DNA from: Pagrus major
Lineage: Eukaryota; Chordata; Actinopteri; Spariformes; Sparidae
Direction of reading: 5' to 3'
Assembly: GCF_040436345.1 (NCBI RefSeq)
Contig: NC_133235.1
Coordinates: forward strand, 18,748,660-18,812,659
DNA length: 64,000 nucleotides
Shown here: positions 22,056-33,933 of the stretch, piece after piece
Numbering within the stretch: the first letter of the stretch is position 1
Layout: each line of letters opens with the position of its first letter
Translations under genes and position numbers: made by a program
The notes under the pieces: model-generated
Told to the model about the DNA's origin: nothing
The model's database searches: none
Seen by the model: the letters and a program-made list of their open reading frames with translations, nothing else

Positions 22056-25000
22056 TTATGTTATGTTATGTTATGTTATGTTATGTTATGGTGTGTTATG
22101 TTATGTTATGTTACGTTATACTGTGTTGTGTAGTGTTAATTTAAGCTATGTTATGTTATATCATGTTATGTTATGTTATGTTGTGTTGTGTAATGTTGTA
22201 CTATGTTATGTTGTGTTACAGTGTATTATATTGTGTTATGTTATGTTTTTATCTCATGTTACGGTGTTTTATGTTATGTTATTGTGTGTTATGTTATGTT
22301 ATGTTATGTTATGTTGTGTTGTGTTGTGTCATGTTGTAATATGTTATGGTGTGTTATGTTACGTTATGTTGTGTAGTGTTCATTTATGTTCTGTTATGTT
22401 ATATCATGTTATGTTATGTTATGTTGTGTTACAGTGTATTATGTATTGTTATGTTATGGTGTGTTACAGTGTATTACGTTTTGTTATGTTATGGTGTGTT
22501 ATGTCATGTTATGTCATGTTATGTTATGTTATGTTACGGTGTGTTATGTTATGTTATGCTATGTTACGGTGTGTTATGTTATGTTATGTTACATTATGTT
22601 GTGTTGTGTCATGTTGTACTATGTTATCCTGTGTTATTTTATGTTATGTTGTGTTATGTTAAGTTAAGTTATATTGTGTTGTGTAGTGTTAATTTAAGTT
22701 ATGTTATATCATGTTATGTTATGTTGTGTTGTGATGTGTCATGTTGTACTATGTAATGGTGTGTTATGTTACGTTATGTTGTGTTGTGTCATGTTGTACT
22801 ATGTTATGTTCTGTTTTTTATGTTATGTTATGTTATGTTGTGTAATGTTGTACTATGTTATGTTGTGTTACAGTGTATTATGTTGTGTTACGTTGTGTTA
22901 TGTAATGTTATGTTATGTTATGTTACGATGTGTTATGTTATGTTATGCTATGTTATGTTATGGTGTGTTATGTTATGTTATGTTACGGTGTGTTATGTTA
23001 TGTTACAGTGTGTTATGTTATGTTATGCTATGTTATGTTACAGTGTGTTATGTTATGTTATGTTATGTTATGTTATGTTACGGTGTGTTATGTTATGTTA
23101 TGTTATGCTATGTTATGGTGTGTTATGTTATGTTATGTTACATTATGTTGTGTTGTGTCATGTTGTACTATGTTATCTTGTGTTATTTTATGTTATTTTG
23201 TGTTATGTTAAGTTAAGTTATATTGTGTTGTGTAGTGTTAATTTAAGTTATGTTATATCATGTTATGTTATGTTATGTTATGTTGTGTTGTGTCATGTTG
23301 TACTATGTAATGGTGTGTTATGTTACGTTATGTTGTGTTGTGTCATGTTTACTATGTTATGTTCTGTTTTTTTATGTTATGTTATGGTGTGTTATGTTAT
23401 GTTGTGTAATGTTGTACTATGTTATGTTGTGTTACAGTGTATTATGTTGTGTTACGTTGTGTTATGTTATGTTATGGTGTGTTATGTAATGTTATGTTAT
23501 GTTATGTTATGGTGTGTTATGTTATGTTATGTTATGTTATGTTATGTTATGTTACAGTGTGTTATGTTATGTTATGTTATGTTATGCTATGTTATGTTAT
23601 GGTGTGTTATGTTATGTTATGTTACGGTGTGTTATGTTATGTTATGTTATGGTGTGTTATGTTATGTTGTGTAATGTTGTACTATGTTATGTTGTGTTAC
23701 AGTGTATTATGTTGTGTTACGTTGTGTTATGTTATGTTACGGTGTGTTATGTAATGTAATGTTATGTTATGTTACGGTATGTTATGTTATGCTATGTTAT
23801 GGTGTGTTATGTAATGTTATGTTATGTTATGTTACGGTGTGTTATGTTATGTTATGTTATGTTATGTTATGTTACATTATGTTGTGTTGTATCATGTTGT
23901 ACTATGTTATCTTGTGTTATTTTGTTATGTTGTGTTATGTTAAGTTATATTGTGTTGTGTAGTGTTAATTTAAGTTATGTTATATCATGTTATGTTATGT
24001 TGTGTTGTGTCATGTTGTACTATGTTATGGTGTGTTATGTTACGTTATGTTGTGTTATGTTGTGTTACAGTGTATTATGTTGTGTTATGTTTTGTTATGT
24101 TGTGTTATGTTATGTTGTGTTATGTTATGTTATATTGTGTTGTGTAGATTAATTTAAGTTATGTAATATCATGTTATGTTATGTTGTGTTATGTTGTACT
24201 ATGTTATGGTGTGTTATGTTACGTTATGTTGTGTTGTGTCATTTATGTACTATATTATGTTGTGTTTTTTTATATTATGTTATGTTATATTATGTTATGG
24301 TGTGTTATGTTATGTTGTGTAATGTTACGTTATACTGTGTTGTGTAGTGTTAATTTAAGTTATGTAATGTTATATCATGTTATGTTATGTTATATTATGT
24401 TGTGTTGCGTTGTGTAATGTACTATGTTACGTTGTGTTACAGTGTATTATGTTGTGTTATGTTATGGTGTGTTATGTCATGTTATGTTATGGTGTGTTAT
24501 GTTATGTTATGTCATGTTGTACTATGATATGGTGTGTTATGTTACGTTATGTTGTGTAGTATTCATTTATGTTCTGTTATGTTATATCATGTTATGTTAT
24601 GTTATGTTATGTTGTCTTGTGTCATGTTGTCCTATGTTATGGTGTATTATGTTACGTTATTTTGTGTTGTGTAGTGTTCATTTATGTTCTGTTATGTTAT
24701 GTTATGTTGTGTTACAGTGTATTATGTATTGTTATGTTATGGTGTGTTACAGTGTATTATGTTGTGTTATGTTATATTGTGTTGTGAAGTATTAATTTAA
24801 GTTATGTAATATCATGTTATGTTATGTTATGTTATTTTATGTTGTGTTATGTTATGCTGTTTAGTGATATATGTTATGTTATGTTATGTTGTGTTGTGTT
24901 ATTTCTTGACAATTCTGCCCAGAACTGCAACATCTGATGTGTTATGTTGTGTTGTGTAATGTTGTACTATGTTATGTTGTGTTACAGTGTATTATGTTGT

Positions 25001-26910
25001 GTTATGTTATGTTATGGTGTGTTATGTTATGTTATATTGTGTTGTGTGGTATTAATTCAAGTTATGTAATATCATGTTATGTTATGTTATGTTGTGTTGT
25101 GTCATGTTATCTTATGTTATGGTGCATTATGTTATGTTATGTTGTGTTCATTTATGTTCTGTTATGTTATATCATGTTATGTTATGTTATGTTATGTTGT
25201 GTTACAGTGTATTATGTTGTGTTATGTTATGTTATGGTGTGTTATGTCATGTTATGTTATGTTGTGTTGTGTCATGTTGTACTATGTTATGGTGTGTTAT
25301 GTTACGTTATGTTGTGTTATGTTGTGTTACAGTGTATTATGTTGTGTTATGTTTTGTTATGTTGTGTTATGTTATGTTGTGTTATGTTATGTTATATTGT
25401 GTTGTGTAGATTAATTTAAGTTATGTAATATCATGTTATGTTATGTTGTGTTATGTTGTACTATGTTATGGTGTGTTATGTTACGTTATGTTGTGTTGTG
25501 TCATTTATGTACTATATTATGTTGTGTTTTTTTATATTATGTTATGTTATATTATGTTATGGTGTGTTATGTTATGTTGTGTAATGTTACGTTATACTGT
25601 GTTGTGTAGTGTTAATTTAAGTTATGTAATGTTATATCATGTTATGTTATGTTATATTATGTTGTGTTGCGTTGTGTAATGTACTATGTTACGTTGTGTT
25701 ACAGTGTATTATGTTGTGTTATGTTATGGTGTGTTATGTCATGTTATGTTATGGTGTGTTATGTTATGTTATGTCATGTTGTACTATGATATGGTGTGTT
25801 ATGTTACGTTATGTTGTGTAGTATTCATTTATGTTCTGTTATGTTATATCATGTTATGTTATGTTATGTTATGTTGTCTTGTGTCATGTTGTCCTATGTT
25901 ATGGTGTATTATGTTACGTTATTTTGTGTTGTGTAGTGTTCATTTATGTTCTGTTATGTTATGTTATGTTGTGTTACAGTGTATTATGTATTGTTATGTT
26001 ATGGTGTGTTACAGTGTATTATGTTGTGTTATGTTATATTGTGTTGTGAAGTATTAATTTAAGTTATGTAATATCATGTTATGTTATGTTATGTTATTTT
26101 ATGTTGTGTTATGTTATGCTGTTTAGTGATATATGTTATGTTATGTTATGTTGTGTTGTGTTATTTCTTGACAATTCTGCCCAGAACTGCAACATCTGAT
26201 GTGTTATGTTGTGTTGTGTAATGTTGTACTATGTTATGTTGTGTTACAGTGTATTATGTTGTGTTATGTTATGTTATGGTGTGTTATGTTATGTTATATT
26301 GTGTTGTGTGGTATTAATTCAAGTTATGTAATATCATGTTATGTTATGTTATGTTGTGTTGTGTCATGTTATCTTATGTTATGGTGCATTATGTTATGTT
26401 ATGTTGTGTTCATTTATGTTCTGTTATGTTATATCATGTTATGTTATGTTATGTTATGTTGTGTTACAGTGTATTATGTTGTGTTATGTTATGTTATGGT
26501 GTGTTATGTCATGTTATGTTATGGTGTATTATTTTATGTTGTGTTATGTTATGCTATTTAGTGATGTGTTATGTTATGTTATGTTATGTTATGTTGTGTT
26601 GTGTTGGGTTATTTCTTGACAATTCTGCCCAGAACTGCAACATCTGATGTGTTGTTGTGTTGTATCATGTTGTACTATGTTATCGTGTGTTACGTTACGT
26701 TGTGTTGTGCTACGTCATTTTGTACTATATTATGATGTGTACTATGTAATGTTGTGTGTTATGTTATGTTGTGTTGTGTCATGTTGTACTATGTAATGTT
26801 GTGTTATTTTATGTTATGTTGTGATACTTTTTTTATGTTGTGTTATGTTATGCTGTTTAGTGATGTGTTATGTCATGTTAGGTTATGTTATGTAATGGTA
26901 CTTGTGTTAT
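22056..26910 (+). repeat. ~4.85-kb TTATG pentanucleotide satellite with higher-order structure
   Basis: Thousands of bases of TTATG with recurrent variants (TTGTG, TTACG, TTACA, GTGTT) arranged in longer repeated blocks. For example, a block running ACATTATGTTGTGTTGTGTC recurs near 22,590, 23,137 and 23,874. Because 5 and 3 are coprime, every plus-strand frame reads the same cyclic peptide (Leu-Cys-Tyr-Val-Met), while the minus strand hits TAA every 15 bases. The long plus-strand open frames here are therefore artefacts, not genes. The array starts at the CTAGT end of a dispersed repeat, and a short CATAA tract borders an inverted copy at 27,225-27,246. Confidence 0.95.
23985..26523 (+). repeat. 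1,262-bp tandem duplication inside the satellite
   Basis: 23,985-25,261 and 25,247-26,523 appear identical wherever I compared them, including a non-pentameric 37-bp block (24,905-24,941 and 26,167-26,203) and several unusual variants. The offset is constantly 1,262. Either this is a very young duplication by unequal exchange, or an assembly artefact. Confidence 0.9.
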
Positions 26911-26949
26911 TTCTTGACAATTCTGCCCAGAACTGCAACATCTGATGTG
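24905..26949 (+). repeat. 37-bp non-satellite block present four times
   Basis: A block starting CTTGACAATTCTGCCC occurs at 24,905-24,941, 26,167-26,203, 26,615-26,651 and 26,913-26,949. The last copy is the array's right border, where unique-looking sequence (GAGAATTATACATGATG) begins. The other copies show that border sequence was carried into the array by repeated duplication. Confidence 0.9.
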
Positions 26950-26979
26950 AGAATTATACATGATGTGAAGAAAAACAAG

Positions 26980-27420
26980 GAGAGTGGCACTCAGTAGAGC
27001 ACAGACCTCCGCCAAGACCCAACAGTCTCCTTTAATTCAATCAAGACTAATCCAATATCAAACAAAACATTTTTAAATCCAGTAGATCTGGATCTTTATT
27101 TGGATCTGCATCAAATTGTACTCCCTCATAGATACTAGCTGCTTAAATATGGCTGATTTTTTTTAATCATGATCAATGTATTATTTCCTAAGAAATGAAC
27201 GAAAATGTTGAAAAAAGGTACACAACATAACATAACATAACATAACACTAGAATGGCATTCAGTAAGGCTCCGTTGGTTCTCAGTAATAGATACCAAATA
27301 CCTTAGTTCAGATTTTTTTCATCAGGATCCACGCATAATTCAAAAAATGCCCAAGCTTGCAATGTTAAAGAAAGTGAGAAAAAAGATCCTGGATCCATCC
27401 CCTTATCTGGATCATAAAAA
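26980..27420 (-). repeat. Two further copies of the dispersed repeat flanking the array
   Basis: A first copy (about 26,985-27,225) begins GGCACTCAGTAGAGC and continues CCTTTAATTCAATCAAGAC. A CATAA tract follows at 27,225-27,245. A second partial copy then begins CTAGAATGGCATTCAGTA (27,248). Both are in the opposite orientation to 21,685-22,055. The CTAGAATGGC end adjoining CATAA pentamers mirrors the left border of the satellite. Confidence 0.7.
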
Positions 27421-28694
27421 TACCATGGAGATACAAACATGTCAGCTTCTGGAGGACTTGTGTGTCTTTTTTGGCCACATGAATTTTAGATACATTCCCA
27501 TTTTATGTTTCTAGTGTAAATCTATTTACTGAAATGTTATGTATTGCTATGTTGTGTCTTATTGTCATATGTTATGCTGTCTCAAGGGCCTTTTCCTTGC
27601 CTACAATTCTTTTCAAATTGTTGTCCTTCATAAAGTAACCAAAAAAGTTGCATGAAATACTTGCAAATAAGCAACATTAAAAGTGAAAGTTGCAAAGTGA
27701 GAGATGTTAAAAAAAAAAATTAAAAAATAAAGATACAAAACAAGCCAGATGGGAAAAATTTAGCACGAAACATCAGGACGCACTGTTTGATACATCAAAT
27801 GGCCAGTCTTACAAGAGGCAGCTAAGCCTTTGCAGTAGGCCTAGTCTGAATATCCAGATGTTTGATTTGTTAATTAAGTCTCCATGGTAGTTAATCACTG
27901 TGTTTTTCTATCTGACAACAGCAGGTAAGTAGAGGAGGACGACCCTAAAATATAGAGACATGGTGGTGTGGGATATGCAGAGACAGGCTGCATTTGTTCT
28001 TTGTGGTGAACATTTGTGTTTGAAAACACAGTAACAGCAAAAAAAGTTGCTGAATCAAAAAACAAAAGCAGATATAAACAGCAGAAACATGGAAATATTT
28101 ATTCAAAGCAGTACATCTATTTAGCTCTTTAGTAGGGATTTTGTTAGTTTAGAAGATAATACATCTCTGTCTTCATTTTTCATGGCTGATGAGGAAACTA
28201 CATCAGATTATTATCAATAATGTGGCCCAGTAATAATGACACAGACAGTATTATGCCAATACCCATGTCCCCTCTAGTGGAGAAATGTAGCACTGCAGTG
28301 GCAAAATAAAGGCCAAGCTGCAGCATGAGAGGTGTTTTTTTTAATCCATCGTCTATCAAATACACATTTTTTTTCTTTTTAAGAATGAACACATCAGCCT
28401 CCTGTATTGATGACTGAGCAAAACAAAGATGTGTTGCATTCATGTGCGAGGTCAGAGTGTGTGTTAAACATGCAATCTAATCCTTTTTTAAAACACAATA
28501 TTCCCATGACAAATTCAATCAGGATGAGGTGCATTAGCAGAGTGTCAAACATGCCAGTGTATGTCGTACGAGGATTAAGTCATCTATATTTGTTCACTAA
28601 AACAGTTGTTTGTAACAATAAGGCTGACGCACTTAATCGATTTGCATGCATTTTCCTTGACAGTCCAGATTAACTTTATTAGCAATATGCACAA

Positions 28695-28745
<51 letters not shown>

Positions 28746-29607
28746 TCACACATTTGCAAGGCATCAATTAAATTCACATATGGTTGGAGTAATTATCGTT
28801 ATAGATGCTGAAATTAAAGGGGAGATATCGATGTGAAAAAGGAGGCTGAGTTGCCCCGGAGAAAAGAAGAGCAGGGAGTGAGTGTTAGGGCCAGGGAGGG
28901 CTAGTAGCAGAGACTACATAAGAAAACATCAACAGCTGTTTAGCTTGTGGCTAAAAACAGGATTGAACAACAACATCATTTGCTAAGAAAATGATCTGGG
29001 GAGAAAGATTCTGGCTTGAAGATAAGAAATGATATGCCTCAGATTGTCTTTTCTATGAGTTCTGTAGGGTGGGTTCTCTGTTATATTTTTGTTTAGTTTG
29101 GTCTTTTCTCTTGTGTGTTTGATGTTTTTAATTCTTACAATAAACTTCCTGCATATTATTTAATTTTATTAGATCTGGTTTGCCAAAAATAACCTCTAAA
29201 CTGTGAGCTATTTAGTAAGCCTTGTACTATGTGTACTAACTGGTTTTCTAATGTTTTGCCTGCATGCTACTGTGCTGTTCTCTGTGCCTTGATTTACACG
29301 TGGATTTGTATTAGGCCCAGCTAATGGGTGAAGGGATCAAGGAAATGTTGGTGCAAATCTTTAGGGTTTGCTAACATTCTGCAGTTTTTCCTGCATGATT
29401 GGACCTTCGTTTATCGCTGCTTGTGGTGGTGTGATGTGACTGAAACTGCGTGCTCTTTCAACTCAGTCACTCTCGTGTGGTTTTGTTGTATTTAGGTGAC
29501 AGTGCATACGTGTCTGTGGTGGTGTCAGGGCCTACTTGTAGACAGAAGACAGAAGTGTTTTACTATTGACTGATCAAATCTTCGTCAGCGTCCGTGGCAA
29601 TTTTGCA
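27421..29607. other. Non-coding stretch
   Basis: No gene. A (CA)n microsatellite lies at 28,697-28,742. TTGTTAATTAAGTCTCCATGG near 27,868 and the block 28,400-28,640 are complex sequence that could be regulatory. I see nothing decisive. Confidence 0.45.
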
Positions 29608-30110
29608 TTAAAAGATAAGTTCACCCAAAACTCCAAATTCAGTCATTATCGACTCACCCTCATACTGATGGAAAGTTGGATGAAGTGTTGCAGTCCACAA
29701 AACATTTCTGGAGCTTCACAGAAAAACAGCATTGCAGTACTCTCTTAAACAACTGAAGTAGATGTTGTTGTAGATGATTTGTTTTAAAACATTAAGGCTC
29801 GTCGGACATAATCCAAGTATCTTAAAGAAAGACAATATTTACAACCTTGATGTGCGGTCAAGCCACTTCAGATAGGGTGCATGCTAATGCTTTTAGCTTA
29901 GCAGCTTCAGTAAAGATTTCAGCTTTAAAAATAAGTTATTTGGGATCTCTGGGCGTCTGGAGACTTGGATTACACCTGACAAGCTGCACGGAGTCATTTA
30001 ATGTATTTTGTAGTTGTGTTTTAGATTTTTTTTAAAGTTTCAGTTTTTTAGGATAATGCTACAACATGCAAATGACCAAATTTTCATTTTTGGGTGAACT
30101 TTTCCTTTAA
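29608..30110. mobile_element. Non-autonomous DNA transposon, AGTTCACCCAAA-type ends
   Basis: The left end is TTAAAAGATAAGTTCACCC and the right end is GGGTGAACTTTTCCTTTAA. They are inverted relative to each other and both end in TTAA. The left interior (CAGTCATTATCGACTCACCC) matches a very common teleost repeat. It is about 503 bp long with no coding sequence. TTAA at both edges suggests a TTAA-targeting superfamily, but I cannot assign one. Confidence 0.75.
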
Positions 30111-31840
30111 CATTTGGCTCTTCTTTAGGGTCTACGATTTTATTATGTTTTAATAAATAAAATGCTCTAAACCTGATTTTTTTAATGCTTGATAGTCAAT
30201 AAATTGCTCTTCTAAAGTAAAAATCCACGTCTTTCTACCACTTTGTTACCAATACATGTAGGGAGAATATATCAACCTTTATTTTTCATTTACGTAGGGA
30301 CTCTTAACTCCAGGTGGCATTGTCTAACCTCGTGGCCCGCTAGCCTCATTACTGTGCCTCAGTTATACGTATTAAAAAATAAATAAAAAATTTTGAGACC
30401 TTTCACCACCATCCGACGATCCACAACAAGGTAAGATTGAGACTTAACAGAGGTTTGATCACTTCCTTCTCCAAAACCTGTTTGTGAACACTCATAAACT
30501 GTCATGGTATGAGGAACTATATGCAAGATAGTGAGTGGGGTGGCAGGTTTATAGGTCACTGGTGTTATTTGTTTACTGACTGCATAAACACACCTCACAG
30601 ACTAAATACAGATCATTGTTATACTGATTTGTACATACAACTACAGCTACAGTATCCAATATGTTGCTGTATTACACACAAACAGATAAAATTCGGCACA
30701 AACCCTTTCTCAGTGCCTGCCAGAGAATGTGTGAGTACACCCGTGACTGCTCTGCCCTTGACTTGTATCCATTCATCCAAGCGTGCTGGATGGTTTAGTT
30801 AATTAAGCTTAATCTACCCCCTGAGACAGATATGAGTGCTGTTACAGTGGCCCACTGAGCTGTCCCAATACACTCTTCTCTGGACCCCCCGTGGAGCCAT
30901 CAGGGCTGCGCTACTCATCCATGTTCAAGTACACTGACAGGGCTCTGGAGAAACACATCATATATAATAGAGTTAAAACATTTGGACCACAGAAGAGGAG
31001 CAAAAAAAAAAAAAAAGCTTTGTGAAATATTTTAATTACCGAAATAATACAGCTAAATGACTTTACAAGTGAAATTTCTGGCTCGCGTCATTTTAAAGAA
31101 GAGCAACCAAAAGCACACGGACGGTTGTGAGTTTTAATCACATATGACATATGACACAGGATATGCAGTCTGGTATATTGATCCTGCTGCTGAGGGCTAA
31201 TTTGTTTATTCTGTGTCACATAGACAAGGTCACAATATGCAGAAGAAAAAGAAGAAGAGGACATAAATTAAGCAGATTCAGAATTGCTTTATTTGCAGTT
31301 ACAGTGGGTGCACAAGGAACATTGCATGGTTAATTGGTACTTACACATATGAAGACAGAGACCTAACAGCTGTGGACAGATATATAACATCCGATATGTC
31401 GTATTATTGTTTAACGTACAGTTTGCAAGCAAAAACAATGTCCTGGGAATATATTTATTTCACTTTATAAGGCCTAATCTTTCATTTTTGGAGCAAAAAT
31501 GCTCAAGTGTGAAATTAATCATAATTTAAAACATAGGCAAGTTTTATCTATAAATACAATTTGATATAAAATAATACATAATTGTAACATGAAACATAAA
31601 CAACACACAGCAAATGTAAAAAAATAAAAAATGAAAAGATTTCTGGATTAGACTTGGATTAAATATTGTGCTTTTAAGATGTTAATCATTTACAGTATGC
31701 ATGGTATCAGCGAAAGTCTTTCTTATAATACAGTTGGATTACAGGTTACAGTAAATTGTCTACTCTGTGCTAGTACTTTCATAGTTACAATTATTTTCTC
31801 TTTTTATAATTGATGTAAAGACATTTACATAGATATCCTC
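30111..31840. other. Non-coding stretch
   Basis: No gene. On the minus strand, about 31,283-31,330 reads TTGTGCACCCACTGTAACTG then CAAATAAAGCAATTCTGAA, which looks like a LINE 3' tail. TTTAGTTAATTAAGCTTAATC near 30,794 is a homeobox-like patch. A poly(A) run lies at 31,000-31,015. Confidence 0.4.
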
Positions 31841-31842
31841 AG

Positions 31843-31845
<3 letters not shown>

Positions 31846-31893
<48 letters not shown>
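31846..31893. repeat. (CA)n microsatellite
   Basis: About 24 CA units. Confidence 0.95.
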
Positions 31894-31896
<3 letters not shown>

Positions 31897-33120
31897 CTTT
31901 GATTATTTAGTAAATTTTTTCCCCTCCACATCTGTCCAGTTACCTTGACATGATTTAATTAACAGAGCTCTTAGTTAATCTATAAGTAGGCATTAATGAA
32001 AGCACATAACATTTTCGAATATGCATGTTCAAACACGTACCTATATGTGTGGACGTGTATGGACAAACATGTAGATATAGCTTTTGTTTTTGTTTTGTTT
32101 TTGTGTGGTTTTTTTATTTGTTTTTTTTGCTTTTTGTATCACTGGCTGTATAAAATATGAAAGAAAAGAAAATGCACAAACATGAAAACACAAAATATAC
32201 CTTACAGCTGTACTGAAATATGAATTTAATGCACAAAAGTGTACAAATAATATTAAAAAAAAAGAAATCAACACCAGCCTTACTTCCATTCATTTTTGTT
32301 GCCATCTTGTGGGTTAAGTTATTCAGTGCAGTAAAGTCATCACAACAAGGTGATCTTAAGAATTGATTAAATTGAGACAGTTGTTTTAAAAGATATTGAG
32401 TTATGCTGCTGTTCCATCATCATTTAAAATGAAGTAACTTTAATTATATAAAACTTTAGTGCCTTTTTTTCTGCATCACTTTGCGTCCACATTTTTTTGA
32501 TTGGTTTAACAGACTCTTTCTGTTTCTCACAAGCCAAAATTTCAAAAACCACAAAATATCCCTTCTGCTGCTTCCTGTCTTTTCTTGCACTTTGTCAGTT
32601 TATCTCTAACACAATCTACAAGACACATGATTCATCAGTTTTCTTGTTTCTGCTTGTTCTCTCCTGTCTCTTGTAATTGACTAATTCCTCCCCCAATTGT
32701 CCAATTATAGTTTAACAACCATAGGAAAGCCTCGGCTTGCTCCGTGTGTTCAGCATTTTCTTTTTTGTTTTGACAAAAGCAGAAACGCAAGAGGAAAAAG
32801 TGTGAAGATGGAGAAAACAGTGTTTGCTCTAACATAAGCTGCAATCATTAGCTTGTCCAGCTTACTAGCTTACTATCCAATCTACAATACTATCCTAAAG
32901 TTTTATTTCCAAGGTAAAGAGCATATAATTAGCTATAATTACCTAAATATAGGGCTTAAGAAAAAAAAAACTAGTTGAAACTGGCTGATCCATTTTGTTG
33001 TAGCCTATTTAGGCTACTCACTGCTGGTCCTGGATGCTATCAGAGTTTAGGCTAACGTTAGCAACTCTGTCCTGCTCTTTAATAGATTTAGGGGAAGTAA
33101 AAACTCCAACAACCAGCCGA
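31894..33120. other. Non-coding stretch
   Basis: AT-rich DNA between the CA microsatellite and the receptor cluster. No recognisable gene. From about 33,120 it becomes homologous to 35,946-36,165, which marks the outer edge of the tandem receptor units. Confidence 0.5.
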
Positions 33121-33345
33121 TGTTATCTGAAAAATGTTCTACATCTGCCAAAACAAAACATGTTTGTCCTCATCAACAGTTTAGCAGGGTTATGCAATTC
33201 TTTATTTTCACGTTTTCTGCGTGCAACCATGCATATTTAAAACCACTTTTATAAGACTTTGTTTTAAAAATGATTCAATTGAACTGCTAAAAAGTCAACC
33301 AGAGATGATGTTTTTCAACCAGCTCAAGAAGCTTTTCATGTTTGG

Positions 33346-33672
33346 TCACACTGAGGCAACATTTGGAGGGATGGCTGCCACTGTATTGAGGTTGTAACTA
33401 TCGTCTCCCCTCCGGGATGAAGTGCTACATGGCACAGAGAGATGCCTCCTATACCTTTGTGCTCCAAATACAACATGGAGCAGCGGGTTCAAGCAGCAGT
33501 GGAAGTAAGGCAATGTGCAAATAATATACCTTGCATAGTACATTTCGTTTGTATATTCCAGAACATTGATCACCATCAAGTAGTCTATAAAGAGTGTGAT
33601 ATTGTATGGTACCAGACTAACAAAAAACATAACAATTATCCCCAAACTCAATCTTTAAGTCTGGTGATGTCT
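33346..33672 (-). pseudogene. Truncated chemokine-receptor-like GPCR (TM6-TM7 and tail only)
   Basis: The open frame keeps the last third of a receptor closely related to the gene at 33,934-34,899: TM6 (FFVSLVPYNIT), the third extracellular loop, TM7 (CLNPLLHVVF) and the tail to NVASV. At about 33,672-33,680, receptor sequence (GGTGATGTCTGTT) joins directly to sequence (CCAGAATTAGACAGTC) that in the intact units lies upstream of the start codon. An internal deletion of roughly 720 bp therefore removed TM1-TM5. It cannot encode a functional receptor. Confidence 0.85.
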
Positions 33673-33933
33673 GTTCCAGATCCAGAATTAGACAGTCAGC
33701 AAAAAGACGACGCAACAGTCAGGATAAAGTCTTCTGGCACCAAGTTTAATGAAGAGTTCTGCGGGCAGGTAGACATGAATAAGGAGTGGAAAGATACAAA
33801 ATGGGGTACAGTAGCTGTTTGAAGATGATGCATGATGTAACACTTGTTTAAACAGGAAATGTGCAGAGAAACCAAAATCAATTTTCCATCTTAAACTCTG
33901 TTATTATTATTATATTATTATATTATTATTATA

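Noticed and set aside
22063-26945. Many long plus-strand open frames (up to about 300 codons) in the TTATG region
   Set aside because: They follow automatically from a 5-bp repeat without stop codons on one strand. The peptides are low-complexity, with no start context or domain.
22056-27246. CRISPR-like or other spaced repeat system
   Set aside because: Repeats are contiguous pentamers without unique spacers, in a vertebrate genome.
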